From: Lentisphaeria bacterium | Lineage (GTDB): Bacteria; Verrucomicrobiota; Lentisphaeria; Victivallales; Victivallaceae | Direction: 5' to 3' | Assembly: GCA_017628235.1 (NCBI GenBank) | Contig: JAGBZM010000030.1 | Span: forward strand, 1-37,833 | Length of the DNA: 37,833 bases | Shown: positions 33,567 through 37,833 of the stretch, piece after piece | How positions within the stretch are numbered: the stretch's first letter is position 1 | How the letters are laid out: each line of letters starts with the position of its first letter | Notes under the pieces: generated by a model | What the model saw: only the letters and a program-made list of their open reading frames with translations | The model's database searches: none | Told to the model about the DNA's origin: nothing | Position numbers and translations under genes: made by a program

Positions 33567-33614
33567 TTTTTTCCTCCTTCCCATCTGTTTTGTTTGCGGC
33601 AGAATTTTCCGGTA

Positions 33615-36600
33615 TTATTTTCCTTCGGCTATTTTTCTGCCCAATGCTTCGGCATCATTTCCATAATAGAAGCAGCGGGTTTCATGCAGTTCTGCATCGA
33701 ATTCGATCCGGTCGCTCTTCCGGATGATTTCGCCGGACATGATATCCAGCACATCGGTTTTACGCGGCAGGGAAATAACCTTTTTGCCCGGGTAACGGGC
33801 GTGAAGCACCAGCAGGGAGTCGTTGGCTTCAAAAGGATCAAGCGTTTTGCTGAAACGGTAGATCCCCGCCCGGTCGAGCAATTCAGTGATGAATTTCATA
33901 TCCAGCTGCCACGCTCCGGAAAAGACGGTGAGGGCTTTACCGGTTTTCATTGCCGCCGCTCCGGTTTGGCCGTTTTTGTATTTCCCCAGCACTTCGACAC
34001 CGGGAGTGCTTACGGCAAACATGGGCGTGACATTGGCCGCCGGGGTGCCGAAAACCGAACCGTCTTTGCGGATCACCGCCGCCGGAATGCCGCTGTCGAT
34101 ACGGGAAAATTCCATGCCGGTGAGTTCTTTCATATTATCCGTACTGCTTTCCAGACCTTTGATGTATCCCGGAGCATAGAGCCAGAGCAGAACACAATCG
34201 CGCTGTTGAAGTTTTTTCACTGCGGCAAGGAATTTGTCATCATATTTGAAACAGTTGACAAAAACGTAGAGCTTATAGTTGCCCGGATTGTCCGCCAGAT
34301 CTTCGGCCAGAAGCTGATCCACCGGAGAACCGGAACGGTTGAAGCGGCCCAGATTGCCGATGAAACTTTCATAGGTCAGAACCGGGCGCACCCGCTGTTC
34401 TCTAACCGCTTTACCGTTGCCTTTGTAGTATTGATCGATTATTCCGCTGCGGGCCATCTGGGTGACCGGCGGCATGGCTTTGATGGATTCTTCACTGACG
34501 ACCACCGCGATTTGGGCGTTACGGGTGGTGTTGTTCTCCAGAAGGTGCTGTCCGGTAATTTTCAACGTATTGACGATCCCGGTCATTGCCGGGAAAGAGA
34601 TTTCCGTACCGTTGGTCAGCGGATAGTAGTAGTTCGGGGAGTTGCGGCAGATGGCGATGGCCATATTGCGCAGCATCTGGGCAACGCTCTGCTTTTCGGT
34701 GATGGTCTGGAACTTGCTGCCGCCGCCATGTTTGACATCGTAACCGTAATGGGTGCGGGTATCATCTTCGCAGACCGGAATGACATTGTGGTTCTGCAAA
34801 GAAGCAAACGGTTTCATATTCCCGTTGGTATCCCCCATATTGCGCAAAGGATAGCTGTTAGGCGACATGATGTAATCAACCGTATTGGCATCGAGAACCT
34901 TTTTCAGTGAATAGTGAGCGCGGTGCTGGCTCTGACCGGTATGGTGCAGCGTGGAAACATAACCGTAATAGGAACCGATAACTTTGTCTTTGCCGACGAG
35001 TTCTTTGGCTTTCCGGGCCAGATGCAGCATGAAGTCAGCTGTCATATTTGAGGAAAAGTCATTGTAAGCGATGGTTTTAAGGTGTTTTTTCTGATCCATG
35101 AAAAGCGATCTGCCATCTTTGGCAGCACGTTCAGCACCCGAGGGTATGGAAAAATCTTTCAGCAGCGGATAATTCTTCCGGGCGAAGTCGGCAAAAGCCA
35201 GCTTCCCGGCCGGGGAAAAGTCAAGAGCTTTGCCACTGGCAGATTCCCAGCCCAGCCATTCGATCGTGTAGCCTCCGGCGATCCGGTAGCCGATGATCCG
35301 GTTGGCATAGGGGGAATTTTCCAGATATTCTATGGCTTTGACCATCTGCTTTTCGAAATCCTGCCGGGCTTTGAGCGAGGCCAGAGAGTATCTGCCGCCG
35401 TTTGGCAGACCATTTTCATCCAGACACATTTCATCGGGATTATTGCTGCGCCAGTCGGCCGGGAAAGCACACCGGATGGTCCACATGAAGTAGGCATCAG
35501 GAAAGTGTCTGGCCACCCGCTGGGCTTCATGGTCCATCACATCGGTGAGAATGGTATTTTCGCCGCTGTACCAATGCTTGACATCAAAAATAATGGTCAC
35601 CACATTGGCCGGGATCGGAGCCTGATGCTGATATTTGGCCGGGGGATTGACCCATGCGGCAAAAAACGGCTTGCCGTTGAGCTGGAATACCGGTGCACCG
35701 GAAGCGGATCTGACCACTTTAAAGGTGTTCCGGACGGCAAATTTCGGATCACGGTCGATGCGCTTTATATCCAGAGTCATATCTCCGGAATTTCCGGAAG
35801 CTGCTGAAAAGATATCCGATTCCAGCGCGACGGTGTATTTATCATTGAAATACAGCGGGACCTGATAGTTGAAGTCAAGGGTCCAGAGGCCGTTTTCGCC
35901 GGGAATGAAATTGGTTTTATCAACGGAAACTTCATCCCGCCAGACCAGATTTTTTTTCAGGAGAATGGAAACACTGACCGGATTTTCCGGGATCTTGCCT
36001 TCACAGGTTATTTGAAAACGGACACTCTTTCCGGCGGTAACACTTTGCGGCGCAAAAGAGATCTTTTTCACCCGCTGCATGTCGCTGAAGTAACGGTAGG
36101 GCAGCCGGACTCCCCAGGGGGCAGCCGGCGGCGGCGGACAGTGCAGGATACCGACCCAGCTTGAATCATTGAATCCGGTTCTGTTCCAGCCGGGCATCTC
36201 TTTGATACTGCTTTTAAAGCCCTCATCGGAATTTATCCTTTCACAGCTGCCGTCGGCGTACTGCACGTAGAGTTCAGCGATCACGCCACCGTAAGTGTTG
36301 GTGTTGAAGTAATGTATGCCCAATACGTTTTTTCCGGCCTGCAGAAAATCGCTGACATTGTAGACCTGACAGCTGCGCCAGTCATTGGAAAATCCGGCAG
36401 CATGACCGTTGACAAAAGCCTGCGCGCAATCATCGGCAGTATACTGCAGATAACCGTGAACCGGTTTTTCTTTCAATTCAAATTCCCGGCGCAGAAAGAA
36501 CTCATGGTGTTTGCCGCCCCGGACTTTATCTTCCGGGGATTTGATCATTTTTCCCTGAAAATAGTGTTTGCCGGCTTGTACGTTTCTGCTGCCGGAGGGC

Positions 36601-37610
36601 CAAAGTTCCGATTTCAGATCCGGCCACTGCGGCGCATCCAGTTTCGCTTCGATCAATTCAAGGGAGTTTTTTTTTAACTCTGCCGGATCGCGTTTTTCCA
36701 GAATGATCTCTTTGATTTCGATTTTGCCTCCGGGAGAATCTGTCGGGTCGAAACGCAGTGAGAGAATATTGCCGTCAGTGAGCCATGATTCCATATCCCG
36801 GGGCGAAACGGATACCGTGTGCCACTGGCCGTCAGCAGTCAGCGGAGAGATCCGGCAGGAACGGGCATCGTTATAGAACTGTTTGGCATGGGCGAAGTAG
36901 AGCTGGCCCGCGCCTTTGCCGGTACCGGTTGCCCGGTAGGTGAAAGTGAATGTGTTGTACAATTCCGGATCGATCTTCAGCTTTTTGATCTCAATATTGC
37001 AATCCTTTTTGATGTCAGTCAGAGTCAGTATGCCGTCAACGACCTCTTTTTTGACATTGTGGGAAAAGGTCCACCGGTCAAAATTATCTTTGTTCCAGAC
37101 GATTTTTTCCGGCGGGATGAAACGTTTTTCAAATTTGATCTCTTTGATTTCGATTCTGCCTCCGGCGGCATTGGTCGGGTCAAAACGCAAGGAAGTGATC
37201 ATCCCGCCGGTACGGAAACTGGTGAAATCTTCCGGAGAAACGGAGATGGTGTGCCACTGGCCGTCAGCGACCATCGGCGGCAGCCGCCATGAACGTTTGT
37301 CGGTAAATTTTTCCCCGGGATGAGAGAAGTATAATTCGCCGCCGCGTTTTCCGGCTCCGTCAAACGCCCGGTAGGTATAGGTGAATGTATCGTAGTTGCG
37401 CGGGTCAAAATTGACTCCGAAATTGGATACCCGGCAGTCAAAGCGGATATCACTCATTTTTATGACACCATCAGTGATTGTACCGCTGGCATTACTGAAG
37501 TGTTTCCAGTTTTTAAAGTTGTTTCCCTGATTCCAGACAGCTGTTTCGCCGCTGCCGTATGCTGTTCCGATGGACAGCAGCAGAATGATCTGCACAAGTA
37601 CTCTTTTCAT
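33615..37610 (-). CDS. Large secreted multidomain glycoside-hydrolase-like protein
   Basis: 1331 residues from ATG 37610 (GGAGG site; signal peptide KRVLVQIILLLSIGTAYG). Two tandem copies of a beta-sandwich domain sit at about 24-162 and 169-307, sharing VWN(Q/K), WKHFS/WTFSH, DGQWHT(I/V)SVSP and SLRFDPT; they look like carbohydrate-binding modules. Residues about 330-510 match the accessory beta domain seen in rhamnosidases and galactosidases (AQAFVNGHAAGFSNDWRSC). A TIM-barrel-like region of about 640-1010 follows, with GYRIAGGYTIEW (candidate acid Glu784) and VIPVCEDDTRTHYG (Glu948), then a beta-galactosidase-type Rossmann/beta tail. It resembles GH42-type clan A enzymes, but the usual Asn-Glu acid pair is not seen, so the family is open. 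It is the first gene of the cluster, and no anchor is seen. Confidence 0.75.
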   Translation of the reverse strand: MKRVLVQIILLLSIGTAYGSGETAVWNQGNNFKNWKHFSNASGTITDGVIKMSDIRFDCRVSNFGVNFDPRNYDTFTYTYRAFDGAGKRGGELYFSHPGEKFTDKRSWRLPPMVADGQWHTISVSPEDFTSFRTGGMITSLRFDPTNAAGGRIEIKEIKFEKRFIPPEKIVWNKDNFDRWTFSHNVKKEVVDGILTLTDIKKDCNIEIKKLKIDPELYNTFTFTYRATGTGKGAGQLYFAHAKQFYNDARSCRISPLTADGQWHTVSVSPRDMESWLTDGNILSLRFDPTDSPGGKIEIKEIILEKRDPAELKKNSLELIEAKLDAPQWPDLKSELWPSGSRNVQAGKHYFQGKMIKSPEDKVRGGKHHEFFLRREFELKEKPVHGYLQYTADDCAQAFVNGHAAGFSNDWRSCQVYNVSDFLQAGKNVLGIHYFNTNTYGGVIAELYVQYADGSCERINSDEGFKSSIKEMPGWNRTGFNDSSWVGILHCPPPPAAPWGVRLPYRYFSDMQRVKKISFAPQSVTAGKSVRFQITCEGKIPENPVSVSILLKKNLVWRDEVSVDKTNFIPGENGLWTLDFNYQVPLYFNDKYTVALESDIFSAASGNSGDMTLDIKRIDRDPKFAVRNTFKVVRSASGAPVFQLNGKPFFAAWVNPPAKYQHQAPIPANVVTIIFDVKHWYSGENTILTDVMDHEAQRVARHFPDAYFMWTIRCAFPADWRSNNPDEMCLDENGLPNGGRYSLASLKARQDFEKQMVKAIEYLENSPYANRIIGYRIAGGYTIEWLGWESASGKALDFSPAGKLAFADFARKNYPLLKDFSIPSGAERAAKDGRSLFMDQKKHLKTIAYNDFSSNMTADFMLHLARKAKELVGKDKVIGSYYGYVSTLHHTGQSQHRAHYSLKKVLDANTVDYIMSPNSYPLRNMGDTNGNMKPFASLQNHNVIPVCEDDTRTHYGYDVKHGGGSKFQTITEKQSVAQMLRNMAIAICRNSPNYYYPLTNGTEISFPAMTGIVNTLKITGQHLLENNTTRNAQIAVVVSEESIKAMPPVTQMARSGIIDQYYKGNGKAVREQRVRPVLTYESFIGNLGRFNRSGSPVDQLLAEDLADNPGNYKLYVFVNCFKYDDKFLAAVKKLQQRDCVLLWLYAPGYIKGLESSTDNMKELTGMEFSRIDSGIPAAVIRKDGSVFGTPAANVTPMFAVSTPGVEVLGKYKNGQTGAAAMKTGKALTVFSGAWQLDMKFITELLDRAGIYRFSKTLDPFEANDSLLVLHARYPGKKVISLPRKTDVLDIMSGEIIRKSDRIEFDAELHETRCFYYGNDAEALGRKIAEGK

Positions 37611-37650
37611 ATTTTCCCTCCTGTTTGTGAATAGAGTGATCCTGTCTGCC

Positions 37651-37777
37651 GTATAGTGTACTTGCCGGGAAAGAAAAAAGCAATTACTATTTGGCAAAAA
37701 AATAGGATATTGTGGCGTAATTGTTTGTGTGATAATAAATTCGGCAATAAAACGTATACTGCATCCGGTATAGTGCA
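37651..37777. repeat. Three copies of GTATAgTGcA upstream of the glycosidase gene
   Basis: GTATAGTGTA at 37651-37660, GTATACTGCA at 37754-37763 and GTATAGTGCA at 37768-37777. The last two are direct repeats 14 bp apart, a spacing that suits an AraC-type dimer; the first overlaps the proposed -10. A role as operator half-sites is inference. The rest of the 37624-37833 gap shows no gene. Confidence 0.45.
37655..37683 (-). promoter_or_regulatory. Candidate promoter of the polysaccharide cluster
   Basis: Minus-strand TTGCTT (37678-37683) and TACACT (37655-37660) are 17 bp apart, about 40 bp before the start codon of the glycosidase. The -10 is weak, as is common for activator-dependent promoters, and overlaps one of the GTATAgTG repeats. 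Confidence 0.45.
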
Positions 37778-37833
37778 GGCGACATGCCGTTATTTCGACG
37801 GCGGTGGATTCAATTATGTTCACTCCGGTAGCA

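Noticed and set aside
33552..34910. Plus-strand open frame of 452 codons
   Set aside because: It lies wholly antisense to the large glycosidase gene, has no recognisable domain and no ribosome site; it is a mirror of the codon pattern on the other strand.
37611..37823. 71-codon N-terminal extension of the glycosidase
   Set aside because: The signal peptide and GGAGG site begin at 37610; the extension crosses the proposed promoter and would hide the signal peptide.

Overview
This 37.8 kb window looks like a compact chromosome segment from a Gram-negative (LPS-making) bacterium, most plausibly of the Lentisphaerota/Victivallales or a relative in the Planctomycetota-Verrucomicrobiota group. That placement is inference. 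It rests on LPS genes (kdsD, lptE), a TolQ-TolR-TolA set, and two large pseudopilin-like proteins with an N-terminal [21 protein letters not shown] segment and a C-terminal (F/Y)xDGHVE motif, sitting beside glycoside hydrolases and an AraC regulator. No rRNA, tRNA or intact transposase was seen.

Layout. (1) 1-418: the end of a CRISPR array with 36-bp repeats and 29-30-bp spacers, resembling type II-C. Its last repeat is cut after 17 bp and joined directly to a fragment of a rhuM gene. (2) 393-7343, minus strand: two runs, folB-mutS-glyoxalase and esterase-gltA-rmuC. (3) 7563-18822, plus strand: thirteen tightly packed genes, hisE-hisG-kdsD-TPR protein-lptE-ktrB-ktrA-HIT-M19-like-lepA-Asp23/AmaP-like-maf-ttcA-like, many overlapping by a few bases. 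(4) 18826-20771, minus: a FAD/NAD(P) oxidoreductase and a ROK sugar kinase. (5) 20894-24824, plus: tolQ-tolR-tolA followed by an APH-fold kinase and a HAD-fold protein. (6) 24827-28395: thioredoxin (minus), AGE-family sugar epimerase (plus), PHP phosphoesterase and an FMN-dependent NMO/FabK-like enzyme (minus). (7) 28557-37610, minus: a probable polysaccharide-use cluster. In transcription order it holds a secreted multidomain glycosidase-like protein, an AraC regulator, pseudopilin A, pseudopilin B and a cytoplasmic GH78-like alpha-L-rhamnosidase, with gaps of 19-93 bp.

The most unusual material is in region 7. Both pseudopilin genes carry, inside the first codons, a compound palindromic element: a 20-bp perfect palindrome overlapping a 24-bp hairpin. 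The two genes differ at two symmetric positions of the palindrome, so the palindrome is kept while two amino acids change, one of them the Gly normally required just before the prepilin cleavage site. In pseudopilin B a 34-bp unit of this element is perfectly duplicated in tandem, which puts the start with the good ribosome-binding site out of frame with the rest of the gene. This suggests a palindromic DNA element acting within coding sequence and possibly a phase-variable switch.

How the genes may work together: the long plus-strand run mixes histidine entry steps, Kdo/LPS assembly, potassium uptake and translation/RNA housekeeping. The tol set serves envelope integrity. The final cluster would cut rhamnose-containing glycans, with the secreted enzyme working outside, AraC sensing the products and the cytoplasmic rhamnosidase finishing the breakdown. 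The role of the pseudopilins there is unknown.
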